Source: Impatiens glandulifera (lineage: Eukaryota; Streptophyta; Magnoliopsida; Ericales; Balsaminaceae). From it: a stretch of 64,000 nucleotides of DNA. Below the pieces are notes generated by a model. It saw only the letters and a list, made by a program, of their open reading frames with translations. It had not been told where the DNA came from and did no database searches. Each line of letters begins with the position of its first letter. Within the stretch, counting starts at the first letter, position 1. Below are positions 1-10,849 of this stretch, piece after piece. A program made the position numbers and the translations under genes. The DNA is taken from contig NC_061862.1 of NCBI RefSeq assembly GCF_907164915.1, forward strand, positions 141,165,913-141,229,912. Reading direction: 5' to 3'.

Positions 1-166
1 TTAATGATCACCGAGAACTTTGCTATGGAAATTCAAAATCGAATCATGTTAATATATTTTGACTTTATACTCATTTGATTCATAATATGGAGAAGAGACT
101 CACAATTGACATTATCATATGCTTTCTCAATGTCCAATTTAACTATGGTAAAACTATCGACCTAAG
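1..166 (-). mobile_element. LINE (L1-type) reverse transcriptase fragment
   Basis: On the minus strand, positions about 160 to 36 read DSFTIVKLDIEKAYDNVN, then ESLLHIMNQMS, then a stop at 33-35. KLDIEKAYD is the motif-A region of plant L1 reverse transcriptases, where the aspartate of D-x-x-K-A-Y-D binds catalytic metal. Only about 40 residues remain. A stop precedes the segment at the upper end and the window edge cuts the other, so this is a dead scrap. Confidence 0.75.
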
Positions 167-590
167 AATGAAAATGAAATAAATGAAAAATAATAGCATA
201 CAATTAAAAAAGAACGAAATAACGACACACGAATCTTACCCAGGCTCAGACCAACAATGTCCTACGTCCTACTTTTAGAGAATCTATTTAATAGAGTTAT
301 AATATAAATTACAAACTCTAACTCTCTCTGTTTGTTCTAGGTTTAGTCTCTCACACTCTATTCTCGTTTATAATGTATGACGAAATGAATTTAATTTATA
401 TATTTAATAGAGTAATATTGATTTATCGTTCGCTGCCCCATTCGCTACAAATCTTTCACTCCCTTATCATTACTCTCTATATATATATTGTGAAGGTCGG
501 AAGCTAGAGCATGACTTTTATGGTCATAAATACATTTCAACTCAATTACTTCTAAAATAAAAAACATGTAACTTTTTATTAATTAGTAAC
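167..590. other. No gene recognised
   Basis: AT-rich sequence with no coding stretch. A somewhat less AT-rich patch near 230-370 has no match I recognise; it could be a transposon end. Confidence 0.4.
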
Positions 591-903
591 CACTTTAATT
601 TGATACTTAGGTTATCTTAATATGTTAAAACATATAAAAACAAGTATATGTATAGTTAAGATATATTTAAACATTATTTTATTTAAATTAATATTTAAAT
701 TAAATATTTAAAAATATATTAAAATCTTATATTTGATTCAAACTAATCACTTTAATTTGATACTTGAGTTATCTTAATATGTTAAAACATATAAAAAAAC
801 AAGTATATGTATAATTAAGATATATTTGAACATTATTTCCTCCAAATTAATATTTAAATTAGATATTTAAAAAAATATTAAAATCTTATTTTTGATTCAA
901 ACC
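591..903. repeat. Two-copy tandem repeat, period about 157 bp
   Basis: The unit starting CACTTTAATTTGATACTT at 591 recurs at 748 and runs to about 903. The copies match along their length with scattered differences and small indels, so this is an old duplication. No coding potential. Confidence 0.85.
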
Positions 904-1639
904 CAGATTTAATATAAAATGTTATGATTTCCAAATAATATTGACACCACACCTCTCTTTGAAACAATAAAATTGATTTCAAATCTGTAATATTAATTTA
1001 TTTAATTGTGTTATATTATCTCCATTATATCATATTAAAAATACACAATTACTAGATTAATAAACTGTTATAATGTTAATTATGATTTTTAAATCCATAT
1101 ATAACATTTTTATGTATTATGTATTCTAGTGTTATTTCAGTTTTATCTATCAAATTGAGACCTATCCAAAGAGTAATGAAAAGTTCTATAATTTAATATA
1201 TTATGAAACAAATTAATTAATCTAAATAGTTTATTTAAAATTTTCATATATTTGTTTAATTTGGGAAATTTGTATGACTACATATAAGAATTGAATCCAA
1301 ATTTTATTATTTTATCAATTATTTTTTTTTATAGGAGGAAGAGTTTAGATTATTATATTTTAATAATTATGAGTATTTTAGTTAACACATTAAATTTTAT
1401 TATTATATATTTTGGGTTATCAGTTAATTTATGAATTTATTTTATGTTATTATTAATTGATTATATATAAACAAAATATTTATAATGCTTAAAATAATAT
1501 ATATATATATATATATACTGTTTTTTTATCAATTAACTTATTATATAATTAAAAATTATGATAATAATGATAATATTATAATTAATATGAATATCTGGTT
1601 TTAACTATTATTTTATTAATAATGTTTTTTTAAATAAAT
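904..1639. other. AT-rich sequence, nothing recognised
   Basis: Very AT-rich, with a short (TA)n run near 1498-1517. No ORF, RNA gene or transposon end could be supported. Confidence 0.5.
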
Positions 1640-1699
1640 GAGAACTAACATTACACACAGGCCGCCCAATTATTAAATTAGTAAGATATTTTATAAAAT

Positions 1700-1995
1700 T
1701 TGTTATAGTGTTATAGCTTAGTAGTTGAAGATAAGTAAGTAAAGTTTTTAGTTGATCATGTGTTCAAATCTTATTCAAATCTATTTTTTAATAAATTTTT
1801 TAAATTAAACTTAGGGTAACAATAAAAATATCGATTTTTTTCTACCCGAGGCTGGGGCAGCCCAAATCACAGGGCCACACTGATTACACCTTACAATTAT
1901 CTCCTAAGTTTTCATTCAAAATGCATCCAATTGAAATCGACTTTTTATTTTCTTAATCTGACTCTTACCACTAAACTACCTCGCTGAGATATTTT
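1700..1995. repeat. Two SINE-like (tRNA-derived) fragments, opposite strands
   Basis: On the plus strand TAGCTTAGTAG near 1713 resembles a pol III box A, and GTGTTCAAATCTT about 45 bp on resembles a box B. On the minus strand, near 1985-1970, TAGTTTAGTGGTAAGA is a good box A, but its box B is poor. Both look like old plant SINE heads. No cloverleaf can be drawn, so neither is a tRNA gene. Confidence 0.3.
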
Positions 1996-3393
1996 ATAAA
2001 TAATTTTACTAATTATATTTTCTTTTATTATATTTGAATAAATATAATAAAAAAATATATAATAGCAAAATACATATTTTATTGATTTAATAATAATAAG
2101 TTATTGTTACAAAATAACTAGTAATTTATAAATATGATAATATAAAAAAAATATAATTATAAATATATGTAACATCTTGTAATTATAATAAATTTATACA
2201 ATATATAAGTATTAGTTGTATACAATTATCTAAATATAAGTTTCTAAATACCTTTTTAAACATTGTTAGGCTAGTTGATTTCAACTCAAACATTTTATCT
2301 TTAATATTGAATAGATTGGTGTATTAATTTAGTTTTAATTGAAATCAAATCAAGTCAAATATCATATCGTATCAAAATCTGGGATAACAAAAGCCACATG
2401 AATCCAAACATGGACTTGTTATAAATACAGTAAATATTTTGATAATTGTCTTCTTTTACAAAAGAATTTTATTAGAGTTATATTGGTTTATAAAGCTTAA
2501 TGAGTCAGAAATTAAAAAGTTAGTGATATATGATAACTTTTAATTTAGTGTTATTTAAGTAAAAAAACATTAATTTGTATACCAAAACAGAAAAACAAAT
2601 AGGCTAAACATATCATATATAACAAATTTCTTTAATTTAAATACCTATTCTATTTAAACATTGTTACGATAGTTTATATATTAACTAAAATATTTTTTAT
2701 TAAATAGATTAATGTATTATTGTAGTTTCACTATATTAATTTAAAATAATTCTTTGAATGAAATCAAATCAAACAAGTTGATTTAATATTATCTCAATTG
2801 TTATAAGTATTATATCAAACAAATCTTGAAGATAACACAAGCCAAATGAATCCCAAACATGGATTTGGTTTTAAATATAGTAAATATTTTGATAATTATC
2901 TTCTATTCTAAAAGGAGTTACCTTGAATTATAAAGTTTAATGAAACGAAATTGAAAAAATTAGAGATAAATAACTTTTCAGAGATTTTGTAAGTAAGAAA
3001 ATTATTCATTTGTATGGTATATAGTAAAAGGTAATTTAGGCTAAATATATCAAAACAAATTTTTTAAATTATATTTTGCTATACAAATTAATATTGTATA
3101 TTGTAAAAGGTAATAAATATACACAACATATAAGTTATAAATGTTATGAAAGTAAATTCACAAGATATTTCTATTGATATACAAAATGAATGTTCTACAT
3201 TCAATTCTTACTAGAAATTTAAAAATTAATGTTTAAAAGTTAGATATGTATAATAAATCAATGATATTTGTCTAAAAATGATACAATAAATTTATTTAAT
3301 GTTCTTTATATATAAATAGTATAAAATCAAAAAATGATTTGTCTCAACTTTATAATATCTATATATATTGTAAATTTAATTAATTAACTTTTA

Positions 3394-3518
3394 TTGATAG
3401 GAAAGTTGACCACACATTAACTGTAAAATGAAAATCATTTAATACATATATAATATAAAGAAATAAATTAGCATTAAGAGTATATCCTAATTAATTACTA
3501 CCAAGATTTGTTTAATTT

Positions 3519-3550
<32 letters not shown>

Positions 3551-3617
3551 TATTCACAGTACTATTATCTCATCTTTCAAATATATTTGTTTTCTCTAAA
3601 AGATTTACTAGTTCAAA
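3394..3617 (+). promoter_or_regulatory. Proximal promoter of zinc-finger gene 1, with a W-box
   Basis: The block GATAGGAAAGTTGACCACAC, with TTGACC (a W-box core, the WRKY target) at 3406-3411, lies 212 bp before the ATG and is kept in all three intact copies. A TA-rich stretch at 3523-3552 could supply a TATA box. ACTATTATCTCATCTTTCAA just before the ATG is also shared and is probably leader. Function is inferred from conservation only. Confidence 0.5.
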
Positions 3618-4190
3618 ATGTCTCAAAACTTTGTAAGCATTTTTGATATCTTCAAGGGGAAAACAAATATCTCACCAATGTCATGTAAACTTTGTAATAA
3701 GGTGTTTCTAAATGCTATAGAGCATGTTAACCATTTTCAAATGGCTCATCTAGTCAACAACAATATCTCCATACAAGATGGCCGCACGATGGATCTTCAT
3801 CGTTTTTGTACCGAAGTTGTTCCAATTTCAAATTCTCATATGAACAATAGTTCCGTACAAATTGCACCCAAGGAGAGAGACGCGTTGTCTGACACAAGGG
3901 ATAAAGGAAAGAGGATTTGGTCATATAACCCTCAACATTCTTTATCTACTATGCGCTATAATCATCACAGGTCATTATCCGCAATACCCAAGATCGCAAA
4001 ACAAAAACTTTCCCCAAATTTGCGAATGCTATCGCCAACTCATACTTTTTCATCTACGGTCGTCGAGAATGGCGATAGTAATAATCGTACGAAGTCATTT
4101 ATCAACAAATTGGATCGACCTATAAAGATATTCAACCAAGATAAAGACAAGGCAGAAACAGAGAGGCTAGATTTAACCTTAAAGCTCTAA
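3618..4190 (+). CDS. Single C2H2 zinc-finger protein with C-terminal EAR motif, copy 1
   Basis: Intact 190-residue, apparently intronless ORF. Residues 23-44 form a C2H2 finger, C-x2-C-x12-H-x4-H (Cys23, Cys26, His39, His44) with core Phe30. Where plant fingers usually carry QALGGH this has IEHVNH, so only the zinc-binding His is kept. The last seven residues, LDLTLKL, fit the LxLxL EAR motif that recruits TOPLESS-type corepressors. The middle is basic and rich in Ser and Asn, with no other domain I recognise. One N-terminal finger plus a terminal EAR motif resembles small SUPERMAN-like repressors, so a nuclear repressor is inferred. The start is supported by the identical context and first seven residues in all three copies. 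Target and trait are unknown. It could in principle be a decaying paralogue, but there is no stop or frameshift. Confidence 0.8.
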   Translation: MSQNFVSIFDIFKGKTNISPMSCKLCNKVFLNAIEHVNHFQMAHLVNNNISIQDGRTMDLHRFCTEVVPISNSHMNNSSVQIAPKERDALSDTRDKGKRIWSYNPQHSLSTMRYNHHRSLSAIPKIAKQKLSPNLRMLSPTHTFSSTVVENGDSNNRTKSFINKLDRPIKIFNQDKDKAETERLDLTLKL

Positions 4191-4464
4191 GTAACGAGTC
4201 AAATGTTTATTTCTTTCCTTAATTCCATTTTATTACTCAATATTGTTTTTTAGTAACTTCTATATTTTTTTTTATAATTTATAATATATAATATTTTGGG
4301 ATGAACTATTTTCTTATAAAAAAATTATTGTATAAATTATTATTTATATTAAATCGTTTTGTTTTCGTCTTTATTCCATGTTTTAGATGTATGCAACCTT
4401 TTGAGCACAACAAAAATATGAAATGCAAAAATATTCTTTATACTTTAGTTCCTTCTAAACTATC

Positions 4465-4467
<3 letters not shown>

Positions 4468-4549
<82 letters not shown>
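4468..4549. repeat. (TA)n microsatellite, about 80 bp
   Basis: Uninterrupted TA dinucleotide run. The ORF reading through it (a Tyr-Ile repeat) is an artefact. Confidence 0.97.
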
Positions 4550-4553
<4 letters not shown>

Positions 4554-5289
4554 GCTTAAATTAGTGAGTCGAGTGATGGGAGTGATTTGGATCTTGATGT
4601 TATACAAAATGAACCGTGATTGATTCAATTAAATATAAACTCAACCTTAAGTTAACAATGTGCATATAAATTTTACTAAAAGTCTTTTTTTAATTATGTA
4701 TATTTAAAATAACAATTAATACATATTAATTATGAATGTGAAAAATCTTCCCTTAAAATTTTGCTTTATATTTTTTATAATAATTATAAATATATATATA
4801 TCAATAATTTTATAATCTTCATAATTATATATATATATATATATATAAACTTATATAAATGAATGGGTGATATATTATTAGTGATATATTTAAATAAAAA
4901 AATTAATTTGTTTGATTATTAGTCTCCCTTTTAATAAATTAATTGTTTGATTATTTTCTTAGATTAACTATTCGATTGATGTGAATGATTTTAATTTCTT
5001 ACATAAAATGAACCCGATTAATTCATTTAAATTTAAATCCAATCTTAAGTTAACAAATTAATACATATTAATTATATATATATAACAACCTAATTAAAAA
5101 TTAATGGGTTATATATGATTGGTGATATATTTAAATAAAGATAAATTAATTGTTTGATTATTTGTATTCCTTTTATTAAATAATTTTCTTTGATAATTTT
5201 TCACTCTTTTATAATTTTTTTTAATAATAATTTAATAATTATAAACACAGTAATAATTTTACTAATTATATATATATATATATATATAT

Positions 5290-5481
5290 ATGAGGAGTAA
5301 TAGAGGGAGAGAATTTAATAAGGAAATTTGGTTAGGGAATGACTTGGCATCACGTTGAAAATGTAAAAGTAGGAGGAAAAAGAGAAAAGAGAGAAATTAT
5401 TTGATTTTTTTCAACGAATAAGATTATGCCAAGTCATTTACTCACCAAATTCCCTTACCAAATTCTCTTACCTAATCATTT
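5290..5481 (+). mobile_element. MITE copy 1 (about 190 bp, long inverted repeats)
   Basis: The left arm (5300-5355), reading GGTTAGGGAATGACTTGGCA, pairs with the right arm (5425-5475), whose reverse complement ends AAATGACTTGGCAT. The element lies between TA runs, so it probably inserted in a TA repeat and its exact target duplication cannot be read. There is no ORF. It is the same family as 5868-6036 in opposite orientation. Confidence 0.8.
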
Positions 5482-5867
5482 ATATATATATATATATATA
5501 AATTAATTAGTGATATATTTAATTAAAAATAATTTATTTTGTTTGATTATTTGTCTTCCTATTATGCTTTTTTTCCAATAAATAATTATAAATATATTAA
5601 TAATTTTATTGATTAATTGTTGATATATTTAAGCAAAAATAAATTAATTTTTTTAATTATTTGTCTTTATTTTATGAATTATGTTTAATAAATTATTATA
5701 TATATTAATAATATTATTTGTATTAATTATTTTATAATCTATGTAATTATATATTAAATTTAAATATATAAAACAACATATTTAAAAATTATTTTGTGAT
5801 ATATTTAAATTAATTTAACTTGTATTAATTATTTTATAATCTATATAATTATATATATATATATATA

Positions 5868-6032
5868 TGAAATGATTAGCTGAGGGAATTTGGTGAGGGA
5901 ATAACGTGGCATTATCTTATTCGCTGAAAAAATCAAATAATTTCTCTCTTTTCTCTCTTTCCTCTCACTTTTACATTTTTTCAACCTGAAGTGATGCATG
6001 TCATTCCCTAACCAAATTCTCTCACTCTATCA

Positions 6033-6036
<4 letters not shown>
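5868..6036 (-). mobile_element. MITE copy 2, same family, opposite orientation
   Basis: Starts AATGATTAGCTGAGGGAATT, matching the reverse complement of the right arm of copy 1. The centre, with AAATAATTTCTCTCTTTTCT, matches the reverse complement of copy 1's centre. Its own arms pair (GAGGGAATTTGGTGAGGGAA against TCATTCCCTAACCAAATTCT). It is flanked by TA runs on both sides. Non-autonomous DNA transposon; the superfamily is uncertain, but TA insertion would fit Stowaway/Tc1-mariner. Confidence 0.8.

Positions 6037-6103
<67 letters not shown>
6037..6103. repeat. (TA)n microsatellite
   Basis: TA dinucleotide run of about 65 bp next to MITE copy 2. Confidence 0.95.
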
Positions 6104-6107
<4 letters not shown>

Positions 6108-6582
6108 ACATATTTAAAAGTTAGTTTAAGATATATTTAAATAAATTAATTGGTGATATTATTAAATAAAAATAAATTAATTGGTGATATTATTAAATAA
6201 AAATAAATTAATTTGTTTGAATATTTGTCTCTATTTTATGAATTATTTTTAATAAATAATTATAATTATAATTATATATATATATATATTACTAATTTTA
6301 TTTATTAATTATATTATAATATATATAATTATATGTTAAATATAAATATATATAACAACATATTTAAAAATTAAATTTTTATATATTTAAATTAACATGT
6401 ATTTTTTTTTTATAATCTATATAATTAAATATTATATATATAACAACTTATTTAAAAATTAATTTATGATATATTAAATAAAATAAATTATTTTGTTTAG
6501 TTATTTGTATCTTTTTTATGAATTTATATAAAATATATATATACTTATACAAAATTATATAATAATTTTAACAATTATAAAT

Positions 6583-8300
6583 TATAAGTAGTGTAGTGTT
6601 TAAAATGTTCACATTTTAAATTTGAGATTAGAGTTTGATTAAAATTCCTAAATTGAGTTTTGAGTTTGGTACGGCATAATGTTACATATATAATTATTTT
6701 ATAATTTACATAATTATATATATAATGATATATTTACAAATTAATTTTTGATATATTAAAATAAAATAAATTAATTTTTGTAATTGTTTTATATTATATA
6801 ATTATATATTAAATGTATATAACAACATTTTTAAAAATTAATTTCTGATATATTTAAATAAAAATAATTAATTTGTTTAATTATTTGTTATGAATCTATA
6901 TACATACACAAACTTATAAAATAATTTTAACAATCACTAAGTAATCTAGTGTTAAAGTGTTACATTCAAATTTTAGTTTAGACTCCAAGTTCCCGCTAAT
7001 GCAGTTTTTAGAGGGTATTAAAATTTGATATATGTGGGTGTGAGTTTGAGGGATTAAGACAATGATAGATAAAAATTCCTAAAATGAATTTTTTAGTGCA
7101 TAATATTCAAAATAAGGTAATGTGATGGTGGTATATGTGGATGTGAATTTGTGTGATTAAAGAAAACATTGATCAAAATGCTTAAACTGAGTTTGTTAGT
7201 GCATAATGTTCAAAATGAGGTAATATGATGATAGTATAATATGACCTATAATAATAAATAGTTGGATCAGATGCCGAATGTGAGGGTATATGTGACCAAT
7301 AATGACGAGTTTGTTTGTGCATAATGTTCAAAATAAGGGTAAATTTGGTGAGTGATTAGATATATAATTATACATTATATATATATATATAAAAATATAT
7401 TTAAAAATTAATTTGTAATAAATAAAAATAAAAATAAATTAATTTGTTTAATTATTTTATAATCTTTATAATTAAATTATATATATATAACAACATATTT
7501 AAAAAATAATTTGTAATATATTTAATTAAAATAAATTAATTTGTTTAATTATTTGTCTCATTTTTATGAATTTATTTGCCATATATATATATATATAATT
7601 ATAAAATAATTTCAAAATTCACAAGTAGTGTAATGATTAAAATGTTCACATTCAAATTTGAGACTAGGGTTCGAGTCCCAACAGGCGTAATAAAATGTGA
7701 TAGATGTGGATGTGAATTTGAGTGATTTAATTAATGATAGATCAAAATAAAAAAAATGAGTTTGTTAGTGCATAATGCTCAAAATGAAGTTATATGATGG
7801 TGATATATATGGGTGTGAATTTAAGTGATTAAAAATGTGATAGATGTGGGTGTGAATTTGAGTGATTTAATTAATGATAGATCAAAATAAAAAAATGAGT
7901 TTGTTAGTGCATAATGCTCAAAATGAAGTTATATGATGGTGATATATATGGGTGTGAATTTAAGTGATTAAGACAATGATCGATCAAAATACCTAAAATG
8001 ATGGTATAATGTGACCGATAATGATTAATGATAGATCGAAATAAAAAAATGAGTTTGTTAGTGCATAATGCTCAAAATGAAGTTATATGATGGTGATATA
8101 TATGGGTGTGAATTTAAGTGATTAAGACAATGATCGATCAAAATACCTAAAATGATGGTATAATGTGACCGATAATGATTAATTAGTTAGATATTATTTC
8201 AAAATTGAGGGTAGAGATGACCAACAATGATGAGCTTGTTAATGCATAATAATGTTCAAAATAAGGGTAAATGTGGTGAGTCATTAGTTGATCTTACGAT
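6583..8300 (+). repeat. SINE-derived repeat block, three heads
   Basis: Three related heads start near 6583, 6932 and 7618. The last has a good box A (TAGTGTAATGAT, 7626-7637) and an exact pol III box B, GGTTCGAGTCC, at 7668-7678. Each is followed by a body with GTGGGTGTGAATTTGAGTG and GAGTTTGTTAGTGCATAATG phrases. The body phrases recur many times to 8300. No tRNA cloverleaf forms, so this is a tRNA-derived SINE or satellite rather than a tRNA gene. Confidence 0.55.
7691..8180 (+). repeat. Tandem duplication of the SINE body, period about 140 bp
   Basis: The unit with ATGATGGTGATATATATGGG occurs near 7795, 7934 and 8085 within repeats starting at about 7691, 7831 and 8025. The segment GACAATGATCGATCAAAATA to GACCGATAATGATTAA is also duplicated (7972-8028 and 8125-8180). 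The copies are nearly identical, so this amplification is much younger than the surrounding array. Confidence 0.8.
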
Positions 8301-8950
8301 TGACCATTTCCTGATAGTAGATCAAAATAATAAATAGATTTAGAAGATATTACTTTAGTTTTTTTTGGGGGAAAATATAACTTTAGTTTTTTTATTCATG
8401 GTGAATATATACTAGTATTCAGGTGAGTCAGTTTCTTATATTAAAAATTTTATTTGTATTAATAATTTTATAATTTATATAATTATATATTAAATATATA
8501 AAAAAACTATTTAAAAATTAATTCTTTATTTTAAGAATGAAAATTTGACATACCCACTTTTATCAATAATATTATTAATTTATAATAATTTTAAAATAAT
8601 AAATTTAAAATTTAAATAAGAGATGAAGAATTAAATTAGGGTTAATTATTATGATAATTAAACCCTAATTAAGAAAATTAATTTTAAAATCTAAAAATAA
8701 TTTGAGATTAAAATATTGTATTCATTTACCCAATAAAGGGTTGAAATTATTTAATTATAATTTTAAACATAAATTATGTATAATTAATAGTATACAACAA
8801 TTAAATAAATACCCAAAACTACTAAAAAAAATAAAATATTGAACTTAATTTTTATTCAATTTTCAAAAATATATTTTGTGGAATTTTTGTTGAAAAAAAA
8901 CGCAAGAAAGAGATTAAAACTAGATTTCAAATAACAATTTTATGAACAAA
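8301..8950. other. AT-rich sequence, nothing recognised
   Basis: No coding potential. The far end may belong to the LTR of the relic that follows. Confidence 0.4.
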
Positions 8951-10849
8951 ATAAACTTATAATCTTATGTGGCCGAAATTATGTTTAATTATTGCAACAT
9001 GAGTCTAGACCATCGGATCAATACTAGATTTTCATCTAGCGTCCAGGAATTCTCCACGCACCCCATTGTAGTGGAAGAATGCGCATGCCCGGTCCACATG
9101 GGATCAACTAACGAGACGTCAACCCCGTTATCGAACCTTGAGCCACGCTGCAATTCCTCTATATTGTCACGTGTCGTCCAAACACGTTACAAATTTCGTT
9201 GCGACTCTGCTGGGGAGTTCATATTTTAATTTATAAATAAACAAATCTCCATTTATATAAGTTTTTATTATAACATTTAAAAAACTTTCACAATAGTCCA
9301 CCTTACCGGGTTCATCACCCTAAAGGGTACCTAGACTTTATCTTAATAATTGTTAGGAACCAGAAACGAGTATATCACCCTAGATTACGTGAAGAAGTAC
9401 CAGCTAGGAACTTTGTACTTTTATGAATTATATGAAGACCGATCATACCAGTTTGTGACCGAGAGATTTTATGAGAGGAAAAATTAGGAACCCAAAATGG
9501 AACCCCCCTTTTCGGCTTTTATACATCCTCCAGGATGCGACCTTAACGATAGTGGGGGAGAGATTCCAACACAAACCTCTATTAAACCTTATCACACAAA
9601 AACTTTGTTACTTTAACCAACCGTTGTTTGACGTACTCGAACAACAAAGCCTCGATAAGTCAACATATACGTGCTTATTATACTAAACATCTCCAAGTAT
9701 ATTTTCTTTATTAAAATCAAACGACATATTTGTCAAGTTGATTATACGATTAAAGAATGTCTTTTTTGGAGAACGAATATATGTTTCTTTAGAGTCACCA
9801 TTTCCATGAAACATAATGGTACTTTCGAGTCTACGGTCTTAGTACTGCTCTTAAATACAATCACTTCCGGATCCACCATAACTTCATGATGGAATTGCAA
9901 CAAAAATGAGACCCAGTGCATATGACTTTCATCCTACATGATCGCCATATCTGTCCAACCATTGAATAATTTAAAGCTATCATGATGATCGATAACAAGA
10001 ACATCCCCACATAGAGTCCATGTCTCTTAGGTGCCTAATCCATGAGGAATTCAGGTATACAAAGACCACCACAGACAAGATCCTGGTCAGAACATACCTA
10101 GACCTTCTACACTAGGTAAACCTAGCCACTCAGACCGGAGAAATCCCACCAAACTTTAGTATCTACCTACTCACCATGACAATCATGTTGTTTCACTTTC
10201 TCCTCAACTCGACAAGCAACCGCCTGCCATTATCCAAGATACTGGAAGTAGCTTATCACCTAAGAGGAGGAAATAAAGATTCCACTGGAATTATCCTACC
10301 TGAAATAATGCTATGTTTAAATGAATTCTATTTCACGTACAATCTCAACAAGATAGGAGTTCAACAAGATAGGATCTCTAATCATTCTCTACCTATGACT
10401 CTTAAAAAAGATGGAACGTATATCTCCTCCATTTCCTGGAAATGTGATGAGTGCTTCCCTCTAATCCCGGCGCATTAGGAGTGCCAAGCTGGAAATACCT
10501 GTCAATGAAAACGATCCTATACGTGAGCTTCTACCCTTGTATGATATTAATAAAATGGTCTATATCATGGATGATTATCCCATAATCATGCTTATGTGTC
10601 TCGAATGGATCACTTTCTTTCTACACCAATGAGCTTTTTAAGAAGTTTGTACGAGACTACATGCCTCACTATCTGGACTCCGTGGTCGCCATAGACAGAC
10701 CTATTGAACACAACGACTTTGCAAACTACCTTGAATTGTGAAATGACTCAGTCAAGATGCGCATCCCTAAAGACACGAAGAATTATATCAACCAGATCAT
10801 GGATGAGTTCCGACATCAGCAAGAGGAAGAAAATTCCACATTATTTTGA
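8951..10849 (+). mobile_element. Decayed LTR-retrotransposon relic, possibly Tat/Ogre-type gypsy
   Basis: GTTGCGACTCTGCTGGGGAG at 9201-9220 resembles the primer-binding region just inside the 5' LTR of plant Tat/Ogre elements. If so, 8951-9200 is the end of a 5' LTR. Beyond it, 9390-10849 is less AT-rich and shows broken plus-strand reading: KKYQLGTLYFYELYEDRSYQ near 9391, a 100-codon open stretch at 10176-10478, and DYMPHYLDSVVAIDRPIEHN near 10651. All are interrupted by stops or frameshifts. I do not recognise these as a named domain; an extra ORF or gag-like region is inferred from position only. No second LTR was found. Confidence 0.35.

Larger units (their letters stand above)
1995..4370 (+). 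repeat. Segmental duplication unit 1 (zinc-finger gene plus about 1.6 kb upstream)
   Basis: Sequence from about 1995 to the gene matches unit 2 (about 30753-33872, interrupted by LINE B) and unit 3 (about 48800-51567, interrupted at 49.1-50.1 kb) in the same order. Shared landmarks are a block ending TACAATTATCTAAATATAAG, the phrase TATTGAATAGATTG, an AACATGGA(C/T)TTG block, and the proximal promoter. Downstream similarity ends near 4370, after TTTTGTTTTCGTCTTTA. Confidence 0.85.
4640..8540. repeat. Degenerate AT-rich array, irregular period
   Basis: A motif like GTGATATATTTAAATAAA, followed by AATTAATTTGTTTGATTATTTGTCT, recurs a dozen or so times (for example near 4865, 5126, 5506, 5612, 6135, 6468, 6842, 7505) at irregular spacing, often preceded by AACAACATATTTAAAAATTA. 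MITEs, (TA)n runs and SINE-derived repeats sit between copies. It looks like an old tandem array spread by insertions. No gene. Confidence 0.65.

Noticed and set aside
4301..4564. 87-codon ORF through the (TA)n run
   Set aside because: Its second half is a Tyr-Ile dipeptide repeat produced by TA dinucleotides; no conservation in the other zinc-finger units.
7618..7690. Possible tRNA gene
   Set aside because: Boxes A and B are present but no acceptor stem or anticodon arm can be drawn, and the unit is repeated with a non-tRNA body; best read as a SINE.
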